From positions 1-14,452 of the forward strand of contig JAIFKN010000280.1 in assembly GCA_020049615.1 (NCBI GenBank): a DNA stretch of 14,452 bases, written 5' to 3'. Positions 4,576 through 12,349 of the stretch are shown here, in pieces. Made by a program: the position numbers and the translations under genes. Under the pieces are notes generated by a model, which worked only from the letters and a program-made list of their open reading frames with translations, searched no databases and had not been told where the DNA came from. This stretch comes from a bacterium. GTDB taxonomy: Bacteria > Planctomycetota > UBA11346. Each line of letters starts with the position of its first letter. The first letter of the stretch is position 1.

Positions 4576-7338
4576 ATGAACGAACCTGAGCACCGCTGGA
4601 CCTGGGTGGGACGCGAGCAGGACGACCGCAAGGCCCTGCTCCTGGCTGCAAAGCCACAAGCGCTGCAGCTGGACGCGGACCGGCTCTGCGCAGCCCTCTC
4701 ACAGGCCGCCAATGACTCGTTGCTCATCGCGGCGGTCTGGGGCTATGCTGCCGGAGCGTTGGAGCTGATCGCGGCTGACCCCTGGCTGGTTCGGAAGCAA
4801 TATGTCTGGGCGGCTCCGCCAGAGCAGGCTGCGGCCCTGGTTCGCGATCTGGAGGCAGCTGACTTGCGGCTGCTGCATCCGGTACAGGTCCACGTCTGCC
4901 GTGATCGATGGGATCTGGTCGAGGTGTTTGCCGCGTTCGGCCTAAACCTTGGACTCATCGTATTCGACGAGGACGAGAAGGCCGTGGCCGACATCCAGCG
5001 GCAGCGGGTGCGGGTCGGCGCCAGATCCGCGCATCGCTTCGACCGTACCCTCCATGACCTTCACCTGCTCGCCGAGCGCTGTCGCCATCCCATCAAAGGC
5101 ATACCACTCGGAAGCCTCCGGAACCTGCATGCCGGCCGCGCAGCGTTGTGCGTGGCCGCCGGACCATCGCTCGATCGCAGGCTGGATTTCCTCCGGCAGC
5201 ACCAGGACAGGGCTGTGGTGATCGCCGCGGATCTGGTTGCGCATCGCCTCGAAAGCGAAGGTGTGCGAGTGGACTTCATCGTCAGCGTCGATACTGGGGA
5301 CATCATCCGTCAGCGTTGCCACCGTCCGCTGAACCCCCAGGCTGTCGCGATCCTGCCGCTGGCCTGCGACCGGCGGATGGACGACATCTTCGTCAACCGC
5401 AGCTATTTCTGGGTCGAACCCGAGTGCTCGGCGGTGCTGGCGCAGGAGGACTCGCCCCCGTCCGGCACCAACGTCGGCAGCGCCGTGATGGGCATGGCCT
5501 TCTTCCTTGGGTGCACACAGGCTGTGCTGGTTGGGCATGACCTTTCTTTCACTCCGGACCGCCTCTATTCATCCTGCGTAGACAAGAAGGACGATCTTGA
5601 GCAGTTGTCGCTGCGGGACTTCCGCAGCCGGATGTTGGAGATCCCAGGCAATGGCGGTCCAGTGTCGTCGAACACGCAGTTCGTCATGGCCATAGAGGAT
5701 ATGGGGGCGCTGGTGAGCCAGCACCCCGAGACGGTTGTGTACAACCCCAACATCAACGATGCCTCGGGCGCGCGCATCGTCGGGACCAATCCGGTCCCCG
5801 AGGGCTGGGCTCCTCCGGATGTACCCGCGCCGAAGCTGCCGGCGAGTCTGGACCTGCCGTTGCGCTTGAAGGATTCCTTCGCAGCAGAGGTTGAAGGCCA
5901 ATGCCTTGAGTTCGAACACATCATCTCCGCAGGGCTCGACGCCGGCAGGCCGTTGATGGAGGTATGCAATGAGGCCTGGGCCAAGGGCGAGCAGCTGCCC
6001 TGGGCCATCCATCTGGCAGAACCGCTGCTGGGTGGCTTCGAGCCGTTCTGTCTGAGTGAACTCACCCGCCCGATCCATGAGCAGCAGGCAGGAATCATGG
6101 ATGAGGCTGCGGCCAGCCTCCGCATGGCTCTGCCGGCCTGGTTCCGGTTGTGCCGACAGGCAGTCGATGCCGATCCGGTCCTGCCGGAACGCAAAGACCA
6201 GCGTGTCGCGGAGATGATGGCGCGGCTCTTCTGCTCGGCGCCTGCGCCGGTGCGCTCCTCGCTGCAAGAGGCGCTCGTTCCGCTGTTCATCAGCACCTGG
6301 GTCGATCTGGCCATATGGCTGCCGGAATACGACTTCCCCCTGCCTGCCAAGCTGCCGGAGGCAGTCACCGTGGTCGGGCAGATGGGCGCGCGCGCCACGC
6401 AGCGCGTGCTGGACCGGATCCTGTCGATGTGCGTGGTCGAAGGCAGCGAGGTGGCATCGGACATCGTCGCCCAGGCGCGCCATGACGGCGTCATCGGAAC
6501 CGGTCGGCTGGTCGCGGCAGCAGCGAAAGAGTGCCACGATGGCCTGATGGGAGCTGCCGAGGCCGTATTGGCGTTGCGCGATCCTGAGGCGATGAAGGGA
6601 CTGGACGCGGCGTCGGTGGTCCGGCGCGCCGCACGCTGGGGCTTCGCCAGGCCGTATGCCGTCGAAGCAGCGCTGCGATCCAGCCGGATCGACAAGCGTC
6701 TCGCCCATGCTGTCGTCCAATGTCTGGCCGATGGCGGCCTGCCCACCGACGATGCCGTCGTGGCAACCTGCATCGAGCTCCACCCTGATACGGCAGGCCT
6801 GCTCGCGGCCATAGAGGGTATGATCCAGCCGACCGGGGAGCGTACCCGGCTGGCCGTGGCCAGACGGTACCTGGCGATCGGGGATGAGGCCGCTGCGCTC
6901 ACGGAGGTCAGCGACATCAGCATCCTTGGTCCGTGGGGTGTCGAGTCTCGCGCCATGGCCTGCCTGTGCATGCATCGCATGGGCCGGACAGATTGCATCG
7001 CCGCCGTGCTGGAGGCGCTGCCGTCTCCTGCATTGGCGTGCCGGGTGATCTATCGCTACGGCGTGCTGGCGAAGCTGGGGCCGGAGCGCATCCTTGCACT
7101 GCTGGAAGGGACTGGATTCCAGCGTTTCCCCCTCGATGTCCTTGCCTCGGTATTCGACGATGCCGTCGACTCCGGACTGCCGCAGGCCTCGGTTGCCGGA
7201 CTCCGGCGCATGGTCGAGGCAACACGCGAAGGTGTCCTGGAGATCGAGCGGAATTCCTTCCAGATGCTCGACCTGGCCATGCAGGAATGGGCGGAGCTCA
7301 ACGGTCCCGCTCACACGGATCGACTGGCTTGCCCGTAG
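4576..7338 (+). CDS. Maf-type flagellin nonulosonate glycosyltransferase (DUF115/MptE-like), long form
   Basis: A 920-residue protein with the motility accessory factor (Maf) domain that transfers CMP-activated pseudaminic or legionaminic acid to flagellin Ser/Thr in the cytoplasm. The core spans about residues 185-410: a Rossmann-like start GRAALCVAAGPSLDRRL (GPSLD at 196-200), VIAADLVAHRLESEGVRVDFIVSVD (215-239), then GTNVGSAVMGMAFFLGC (297-313) and AVLVGHDLSF (316-325), the usual G-[ST]-N-V...L-G-C...[VL]-G-x-D-L-[SA]-[FY] signature. Residues 1-185 form the N-terminal Maf region. The last 490 or so residues (about 430-920) are unusually long, Ala/Leu-rich and predicted all-helical; I do not recognise a family there. 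It starts 30 nt after the flagellin terminator with no clear Shine-Dalgarno. A position directly beside flagellin and upstream of pseI fits a dedicated flagellin glycosyltransferase. Confidence 0.85.
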   Translation: MNEPEHRWTWVGREQDDRKALLLAAKPQALQLDADRLCAALSQAANDSLLIAAVWGYAAGALELIAADPWLVRKQYVWAAPPEQAAALVRDLEAADLRLLHPVQVHVCRDRWDLVEVFAAFGLNLGLIVFDEDEKAVADIQRQRVRVGARSAHRFDRTLHDLHLLAERCRHPIKGIPLGSLRNLHAGRAALCVAAGPSLDRRLDFLRQHQDRAVVIAADLVAHRLESEGVRVDFIVSVDTGDIIRQRCHRPLNPQAVAILPLACDRRMDDIFVNRSYFWVEPECSAVLAQEDSPPSGTNVGSAVMGMAFFLGCTQAVLVGHDLSFTPDRLYSSCVDKKDDLEQLSLRDFRSRMLEIPGNGGPVSSNTQFVMAIEDMGALVSQHPETVVYNPNINDASGARIVGTNPVPEGWAPPDVPAPKLPASLDLPLRLKDSFAAEVEGQCLEFEHIISAGLDAGRPLMEVCNEAWAKGEQLPWAIHLAEPLLGGFEPFCLSELTRPIHEQQAGIMDEAAASLRMALPAWFRLCRQAVDADPVLPERKDQRVAEMMARLFCSAPAPVRSSLQEALVPLFISTWVDLAIWLPEYDFPLPAKLPEAVTVVGQMGARATQRVLDRILSMCVVEGSEVASDIVAQARHDGVIGTGRLVAAAAKECHDGLMGAAEAVLALRDPEAMKGLDAASVVRRAARWGFARPYAVEAALRSSRIDKRLAHAVVQCLADGGLPTDDAVVATCIELHPDTAGLLAAIEGMIQPTGERTRLAVARRYLAIGDEAAALTEVSDISILGPWGVESRAMACLCMHRMGRTDCIAAVLEALPSPALACRVIYRYGVLAKLGPERILALLEGTGFQRFPLDVLASVFDDAVDSGLPQASVAGLRRMVEATREGVLEIERNSFQMLDLAMQEWAELNGPAHTDRLACP

Positions 7339-7372
7339 CGCAGTAGTCCTCTCGGGCTAGCATCCCCCACGC

Positions 7373-8695
7373 ATGATCCGGATCGCGATCATCTCCCAGG
7401 CGCGCACCGGATCGACCAGGCTGCCGGAAAAGGTGCTTATGGACCTGCACGGATGCAGCCTGCTGGACAGGCACCTCGAGCGACTGCGCGGGAACCGCTG
7501 CGGAGCCGAGGTGGCAGTCGCGACGACTACTCTTGCAGCCGACGAAGCCATCGTCGCGCTGTGCTCCGCAACCGGCTGCAGGTGCCTCAGGGGCCCGGTC
7601 GACGACGTCCTGGAACGCTACCTGATCGCCGCCCGGCAACTCGCCTGCGAGGTGGTCGTGCGCGTCACTTCGGACTGCCCGCTGATCGATCCGGCGGAGA
7701 TCGACACCGCGGTCGCGGCCGTGCTGGCGGGAGCGGACTACGCCTCGAACTCGCTAGAACGCCGGATCCCCCGCGGGATCGACGTCGAAGCGATGACCGT
7801 CGCCGCACTGGAGCGCGCAGGACGCGAGGCGCATACCCAGGCCGAACGTGAACACGTCACGCCATACATCCGCAACCACCCCGAGTTGTTCCGCATCGTC
7901 TCGACGGGTCCGACCGACGATTGCAGCCGGCACCGATGGACCGTGGATACACCGCAGGATCTGGCTGTGGTCAGGCATATGCTAGGCGCCGTGCTGGAGC
8001 GCTGGCCGGCGGTGTCCTGGCGGGAGTTGATGGCCGTCGCTGATGCCCATCCGGAATGGGCGTCAATCAATGCGAGCATCGAGCAGAAGCACAGCGGGGC
8101 GGAGGCCGCGGCAGCGACATGGACCGGCTACCCGTACCGATGCCTGCCGAGGCAGGAGGTGCATGACGGGGACCGCAGGCTGTCCACGATCCAGCCGGAT
8201 GATTTCCAAGCGATCCGCGTCTGGCGCAACGCGCAGCTGACGATTCTGCGTCAGCGCCAGCCGTTGTCCGAGGAGGACCAGGCGTCGTATGTCCTGCGCG
8301 TCATCATGCCCTCCTACTCCTTGGAGCGGCCCGCGCAGATCCTCTTCGCCTATCGACTGCGTGGCGCGCTGATCGGATACGGCGGGCTGGTGCACATCGA
8401 CTGGGAGGCGAGACGGGCCGAAGTGTCGTTCCTCCTCGAACCTGCGCGCAGCGCCGATCCCGCCATGCACGCCGCCGACCTGCGCGCCTTCATTGCGCTG
8501 CTGCGGCGGATCGCCTTCGGTGATATCGGGCTCAACCGCCTGTGGACCGAGACCTGGGACGTTCGACCCCACCATGTCGCCGCTCTCGAGGCGGCAGGCC
8601 TGCGACCCGAAGGCCGCATGCGGCAGCATGCGATGTCCAATGGCCGGCTGGTCGATGCGCTGCTCCACGGCATGCTGGCCACGGACCCCACATGA
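7373..8695 (+). CDS. fusion: SpsF-like CMP-sugar cytidylyltransferase + GNAT N-acetyltransferase (PseH-like)
   Basis: A 440-residue two-domain protein. Residues 1-240 are an SpsF-type cytidylyltransferase (CMP-sialate/KDO synthetase superfamily): the CTP-binding start IAIISQARTGSTRLPEKVL (4-22), RVTSDCPLIDP (97-107), the E-H-V-T-P-Y-I motif (160-166) and RWTVDTPQDL (188-197). Such enzymes are found with NeuB-type synthases and would load CMP onto the nonulosonate. Residues 270-437 are a GNAT acyltransferase: STIQPDDFQAIRVWRNAQLT (271-290, with the W-R-N typical of PseH), LIGYGGLVHIDW (333-344, strands 4-5 of GNAT) and a C-terminal ALEAAGLRPEGRMRQH segment. PseH acetylates the 4-amino group of the Pse precursor. 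The start is the ATG directly before the conserved CTP loop; no Shine-Dalgarno is clear. It overlaps the next gene by ATGA. SpsF is not the standard PseF, so its exact substrate is uncertain. Confidence 0.83.
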   Translation: MIRIAIISQARTGSTRLPEKVLMDLHGCSLLDRHLERLRGNRCGAEVAVATTTLAADEAIVALCSATGCRCLRGPVDDVLERYLIAARQLACEVVVRVTSDCPLIDPAEIDTAVAAVLAGADYASNSLERRIPRGIDVEAMTVAALERAGREAHTQAEREHVTPYIRNHPELFRIVSTGPTDDCSRHRWTVDTPQDLAVVRHMLGAVLERWPAVSWRELMAVADAHPEWASINASIEQKHSGAEAAAATWTGYPYRCLPRQEVHDGDRRLSTIQPDDFQAIRVWRNAQLTILRQRQPLSEEDQASYVLRVIMPSYSLERPAQILFAYRLRGALIGYGGLVHIDWEARRAEVSFLLEPARSADPAMHAADLRAFIALLRRIAFGDIGLNRLWTETWDVRPHHVAALEAAGLRPEGRMRQHAMSNGRLVDALLHGMLATDPT

Positions 8696-10614
8696 ACACT
8701 GCAGAATCCATCGCCCCGCTCTCCGGTCGTCGCGTATTCGTCAGCGGTGGTGCCGGCGTCATCGGACGGCAGCTGGTGGCTCGACTGGATGCCGCCGGGG
8801 CCATCGTGCTGGTCGGCGACCTGAAGCCCCGACCGTCCTCGTGCCCGGCGCGCGTCCACTATCGCCAGGGCGATCTCAACTACATGACCGCCGACGAGAT
8901 GGCGGAGTTCGCACCTGAGGTGGTCATCCATCTGGCAGCGACCTTTGAGCGTTCGACCGAGACCTGGGAATTCTGGGATGAGAACGCTCATCACAACGTG
9001 GGCCTCAGCCACCATCTGATGGGCCTGGTGCGCGGCCTGCCAGCGTTGTCGACGGTGGTGTTCGCCTCCAGCTACCTGATCTACGACCAGCGCCTCTACC
9101 TGTTTCCGGTCGCCCCGCCAGCCCCGCGGCGCCTGCGCGAGGATGATCCGATCCAGCCTCGCAACCTCACAGGCGGTGCCAAGCTGATGCATGAGGTCGA
9201 GATCGACTATCTGCACCGCTTCCTTGCGCCGCGCGTGCGCCTGGTCTGCGCCCGCATCTACCGTGGCTACGGCCGCGGTTCCCGCTGCGTCATCTCGCGC
9301 TTCATCCGCGCCGCTCTGGCGGGCGAGGCGGTGCAGATCTACCGGCCCGAGGGCCGCTTCGACTATGTCTTCGCCGACGATACCGCCGAGGGCCTCCTGC
9401 GCCTGGCCGCCTGTCCCCGTGCTCAGGGCGTCATCAACCTCGGCACCGGGCAGGCACGGGCCTTTGCAGATGTCATCGCCCACCTGCGCCGCCGCTTCCC
9501 CTCCCTACGCGCCACCGAGGTAGCCAACGACATCCCGTGCGAGGCCAGCGAGGCCGATGTAAGCCGGCTGCGCGAACTCCTCGGCTGGACGCCGCCGACC
9601 AGCCTCGAGGATGGCATCGATGCGGTGATCGCCAGCGAGCGCGGCAAGCCCGAGGATCCGCCGCCGCGCGCCTCCGGCGTGCTAATCAGCTCGCTGTCGC
9701 GCAAGGCGCCCCTGGTGTACGCCCTGCGTCGCGCCCAGGCCCGTATCGGCCGTATCGGCCCGGTGGTGGGCGGCGATGCCGATCCGGCCGCGCCGGCGCA
9801 GGCGGTGTGCGACGCCTTCTGGGCCATGCCGCGCTTGTCGGCCCTGGATGCGTCCGCCATGGTGGCAGCCTGCCGCGAACGAGGCATTGCTGCTATCATC
9901 CCCACCCGCGATGGCGAGTTGGCCTGGTTCGCCGAGCGTCGCGACGAACTCGCCCGGGAGGGCATCGCCGTGCTGGTGTCGCCACCCGTGGCCATCACCG
10001 ATTGCGCGGACAAGCTGCGTTTCGCGGAACTGCTGCGCGCCTGGGGGGCACCAGCCATCGAGACCGCCCTGGCGCCGGGAGCTTGGCCGCGGCTGGTGGT
10101 GAAGGAGCGCCATGGTGCCGGCTCGCGCGGTCTGGGACTGGATCTTGAACCCGAGTCTGCCCGCCGGCACGCCGCCGGTCTGGCCGAGCCGATCTTCCAG
10201 CCCTTCATCGTCGGACGCGAGCTGTCGATCGATGTCTACATCGATGGCCGTCGGCGATGCCGGGGCGCCATCGTCCGCCGTCGCGAGATGGTGGTTTCCG
10301 GCGAGAGCCTGGTCACGGCCACCGAGCGGCATCCGCGCCTGGAGGAACTGTGCGCCGACCTGTCGCTGCGCCTGGCCCTCTGCGGCCACGCCTGCTGGCA
10401 GGCGATCGAGGATGCCGGCGGCGGTCTGCACCTCATCGAGTGCAACCCCCGCGTCGGCGGCGCCAGTACGCTGTCGTTCGCTGCCGGACTCGACAGCCTC
10501 GCCTGGTTCCTCCTGGAAGCGGCCGGCGGCGATCCAGCCGACCTGCCTTTCGTCCGCGTCGCCGGCGAGCTACGCCAGGTCCGCCTGCCGGCCGACACCG
10601 TCCTGCCGGCATGA
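8692..10614 (+). CDS. fusion: SDR epimerase/dehydratase-like domain + ATP-grasp ligase
   Basis: A 640-residue two-domain protein of unknown substrate. Residues 10-310 form an extended SDR fold: VFVSGGAGVIGRQLV (the NAD-binding G-x-x-G-x-x-G at 19-25), VVIHLAA (77-83), VVFASSYLIYD (122-132), RLVCARIYRGYG (183-194) and FDYVFADDTAEGL (223-235). The usual catalytic Y-x-x-x-K reads N-L-T-G-G-A-K (K164), so Tyr is replaced by Thr160. Residues 330-640 form an ATP-grasp enzyme of the PurK/CarB/PylC type: ACRERGIAAIIPTRDGEL (393-410), PRLVVKERHGAGSRGLG (466-482, ATP-binding lysine and glycine loop), QPFIVGRELSIDVYIDG (503-519) and HLIECNPRVGGAS (580-592, metal-binding E583 and N585). ATP-grasp enzymes ligate a carboxylate to an amine or thiol through an acyl-phosphate. 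I set the start at 8692 (ATGA overlap with the previous stop); a longer frame from 8542 lies inside that gene and encodes low-complexity Arg-rich sequence. Confidence 0.85.
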   Translation: MNTAESIAPLSGRRVFVSGGAGVIGRQLVARLDAAGAIVLVGDLKPRPSSCPARVHYRQGDLNYMTADEMAEFAPEVVIHLAATFERSTETWEFWDENAHHNVGLSHHLMGLVRGLPALSTVVFASSYLIYDQRLYLFPVAPPAPRRLREDDPIQPRNLTGGAKLMHEVEIDYLHRFLAPRVRLVCARIYRGYGRGSRCVISRFIRAALAGEAVQIYRPEGRFDYVFADDTAEGLLRLAACPRAQGVINLGTGQARAFADVIAHLRRRFPSLRATEVANDIPCEASEADVSRLRELLGWTPPTSLEDGIDAVIASERGKPEDPPPRASGVLISSLSRKAPLVYALRRAQARIGRIGPVVGGDADPAAPAQAVCDAFWAMPRLSALDASAMVAACRERGIAAIIPTRDGELAWFAERRDELAREGIAVLVSPPVAITDCADKLRFAELLRAWGAPAIETALAPGAWPRLVVKERHGAGSRGLGLDLEPESARRHAAGLAEPIFQPFIVGRELSIDVYIDGRRRCRGAIVRRREMVVSGESLVTATERHPRLEELCADLSLRLALCGHACWQAIEDAGGGLHLIECNPRVGGASTLSFAAGLDSLAWFLLEAAGGDPADLPFVRVAGELRQVRLPADTVLPA

Positions 10615-11294
10615 TCCGGGTCCTGGTCTTCGACCTCGATGACACCCTCTACGACGAAAGTCAGTTCGTGCGCGGCGGCATGCGCGCCGCTGCGAAACTG
10701 ATCGCCCACGCCACCGCCCGGTCGGAGCGGGTCGTCGAACGCTGGCTGTTGGCGCGCGTCCAGCAGGATCGAAATGGTGTCTTCGATGACGCATGCAGCG
10801 CATTCGACCTTCAGAAGGGTACCTGGCTGCGCCGCCTGGTGTCGGCCTATCGCGGCCACACACCGCGCCTGCGCCTGCTTCCCGACGCCGCCCGCTGCCT
10901 GCACCGCTTCCGCCATGTGCCGCTGTATGTCGTCACAGATGGCAATGCCCGCGTGCAGGAGGCCAAAGCCCGCGCCCTGGGCCTGCCCCGGTTGGTGCAG
11001 CGGGTGCTGCCGACCCACCGCTGGGGACGCGTCGCCGCCAAGCCGGCCACCGTTTGCTTCGAGCGCATCCTTGCTGCCGAAGGATGCACCGCGCGGGAGG
11101 CGCTCTACGTTGGCGACAATCCGGCCAAGGATTTCGTCGGCATCCGTCGTCAGGGCTGGCGCACGGTGCGCGTCCTGCGCGGTCCGCACGCCAACATCCG
11201 TCCGGACGCGGCGCATGCCGCCGACGCCGACGTACGCGATCTCGACGCCCTCAACCTGCGCCTGCTGGCGCGCCTCAGCGGAACCCATCCATGA
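10611..11294 (+). CDS. HAD-superfamily hydrolase
   Basis: A 227-residue haloacid-dehalogenase-type phosphatase with all four motifs: motif I D-L-D-D-T (catalytic D8, D10), motif II VVTDGN (T109), motif III K144 in AAKPATVCF and motif IV YVGDNPAKDF (D169, D174). A helical cap of about 75 residues lies between motifs I and II (C1 type). HAD phosphatases remove phosphate from small molecules. It sits between the SDR/ATP-grasp fusion and pseI, joined to both by ATGA overlaps, so it very likely acts on an intermediate of the same sugar pathway. A true C-9 phosphate substrate is not expected in the standard bacterial PseI route, which uses an unphosphorylated hexose. The likely targets are a phosphorylated precursor or a phosphorylated acyl donor, but the substrate is unknown. 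Confidence 0.86.
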   Translation: MIRVLVFDLDDTLYDESQFVRGGMRAAAKLIAHATARSERVVERWLLARVQQDRNGVFDDACSAFDLQKGTWLRRLVSAYRGHTPRLRLLPDAARCLHRFRHVPLYVVTDGNARVQEAKARALGLPRLVQRVLPTHRWGRVAAKPATVCFERILAAEGCTAREALYVGDNPAKDFVGIRRQGWRTVRVLRGPHANIRPDAAHAADADVRDLDALNLRLLARLSGTHP

Positions 11295-12349
11295 TCGACA
11301 TCCGTGACCACAGCCACACCGCCCAACTCGGCGCCGGCTGCGCCCCATTCATCATCGCCGAGATGAGCGGTAACCACAACCGCTCCCTTGATCGCGCGCT
11401 GGCGATCGTCGACGCGGCGGCCGACGCCGGCGCCTCGGCGCTGAAAATCCAGACCTACACCCCGGACACCATGACCCTGGATCTGCGGCACGGCGGCTTC
11501 CTGGTCGAGGATCCCAAGAGCCTATGGGCTGGGCGCTCGCTCTATGAGCTCTACGGCGAGGCGATGACGCCCTGGGAGTGGCATGCGCCGATCTTCGCCC
11601 GCTGCCGCGAGCGTGGCATCATCCCCTTCAGTACACCCTTCGACCACAGTGCGGTCGACTTCCTGGAGACGCTTGGCAACCCGATCTGGAAGATCGCCAG
11701 TTTCGAACTGGTGGATCTGCCGCTGATCCGCCGTTGCGCTCGCACCGGCCGACCGATGATCATGAGCACGGGTATGGCCAGTCTGGCCGAGGTCGCCGAG
11801 GCGGTAGCAGCCGCCCGCTCCGCCGGCTGCCGCGACCTCCTCCTGCTCCGCTGCACCAGTTCGTATCCGACCCCGCCGGCGGCGGCGAACGTCGCCACCG
11901 TCCGACACTTGCGGGACACCTTCGGCGTCGAGGCTGGCCTCTCCGACCACACCATGGGCCTGGGCGTGGCGGTGGCGGCGGTGGCACTGGGGGCTGTGGC
12001 GATCGAAAAGCATTTCACCCTGAAACGGTCTGATGGGGGCGTCGACAGCGCCTTCTCGTTGGAGCCGGCCGAGCTGGCGCAATTGGTGGAAGAGTGCCGT
12101 GCCGCCGCAGCATCCATCGGCCGGCCGACCTATGGCGCCGGCCCGCATGAGGCGCAGTCGCTCAAGCACCGGCGCTCGCTGTATCTGGTGCGAGATCTGC
12201 CCAAGGATCATGTCCTGACGGCTGATGACGTGCGATCGATCCGTCCCGGCGATGGCCTGCCGCCGAAAGACCTGGAGCGCGTTCTCGGCATGCGCTTGCG
12301 CCGGCCGGTTGCCAACGGTACGCCGCTGGCGTGGGACCTGCTAGGCTGA
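11291..12349 (+). CDS. pseI: pseudaminic acid synthase
   Basis: A 352-residue NeuB-family synthase that condenses phosphoenolpyruvate with 2,4-diacetamido-2,4,6-trideoxy-L-altrose to give pseudaminic acid. The PseI subtype is indicated by FIIAEMSGNHNRSLDRAL (20-37), LKIQTYTPDTMTL (51-63), LWAGRSLYELYGEAMTPWEWH (79-98, a PseI-specific stretch compared with NeuB and LegI) and PFSTPFDHSAVDFLE (112-126). The metal-binding histidines appear as LSDH (H220) and IEKHF (H241). The C-terminal SAF (antifreeze-like) domain, about 290-352, includes HRRSLYLVRDLPKDHVLTADDVRSIRPGDGL. Length is normal. The ATG overlaps the HAD gene TGA. Its stop overlaps the convergent methyltransferase stop by 9 bp, with no terminator between them. 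Confidence 0.93.
   Translation: MIDIRDHSHTAQLGAGCAPFIIAEMSGNHNRSLDRALAIVDAAADAGASALKIQTYTPDTMTLDLRHGGFLVEDPKSLWAGRSLYELYGEAMTPWEWHAPIFARCRERGIIPFSTPFDHSAVDFLETLGNPIWKIASFELVDLPLIRRCARTGRPMIMSTGMASLAEVAEAVAAARSAGCRDLLLLRCTSSYPTPPAAANVATVRHLRDTFGVEAGLSDHTMGLGVAVAAVALGAVAIEKHFTLKRSDGGVDSAFSLEPAELAQLVEECRAAAASIGRPTYGAGPHEAQSLKHRRSLYLVRDLPKDHVLTADDVRSIRPGDGLPPKDLERVLGMRLRRPVANGTPLAWDLLG

Noticed and set aside
3458..4702. 414-codon and 281-codon minus-strand frames opposite flagellin
   Set aside because: They cross the divergent promoter region, flagellin and its terminator; no domain is visible and flagellin is unmistakable on the plus strand.
5565..7314. Long minus-strand open frames (477 and 581 codons) opposite the maf gene
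   Set aside because: Composition is Arg/Ser/Gln/His-rich with no recognisable domain, as expected from the antisense of a high-GC gene; the plus-strand frame has clear Maf motifs.
8042..8064. 9-bp hairpin (GATGCCCAT / ATGGGCGTC, one G-T pair) in the SpsF-GNAT gene
   Set aside because: It is internal to coding sequence between the two domains, with no T tract; a stem of this length is plausible by chance at this GC content.
8542..8691. 50-residue N-terminal extension of the SDR/ATP-grasp frame
   Set aside because: It lies inside the preceding gene, is Arg/Pro/His-rich, and the ATGA overlap at 8692 is followed directly by a normal SDR N-terminus.
9742..9759. Two tandem copies of CGTATCGGC
   Set aside because: A short in-frame duplication (R-I-G-R-I-G) in the linker of the SDR/ATP-grasp protein; too small to signal a mobile or regulatory element.
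10257..10610. Upstream extension of the HAD frame
   Set aside because: It overlaps the ATP-grasp coding region and is Arg/Pro-rich; the ATG at 10611 directly precedes the HAD motif I strand.
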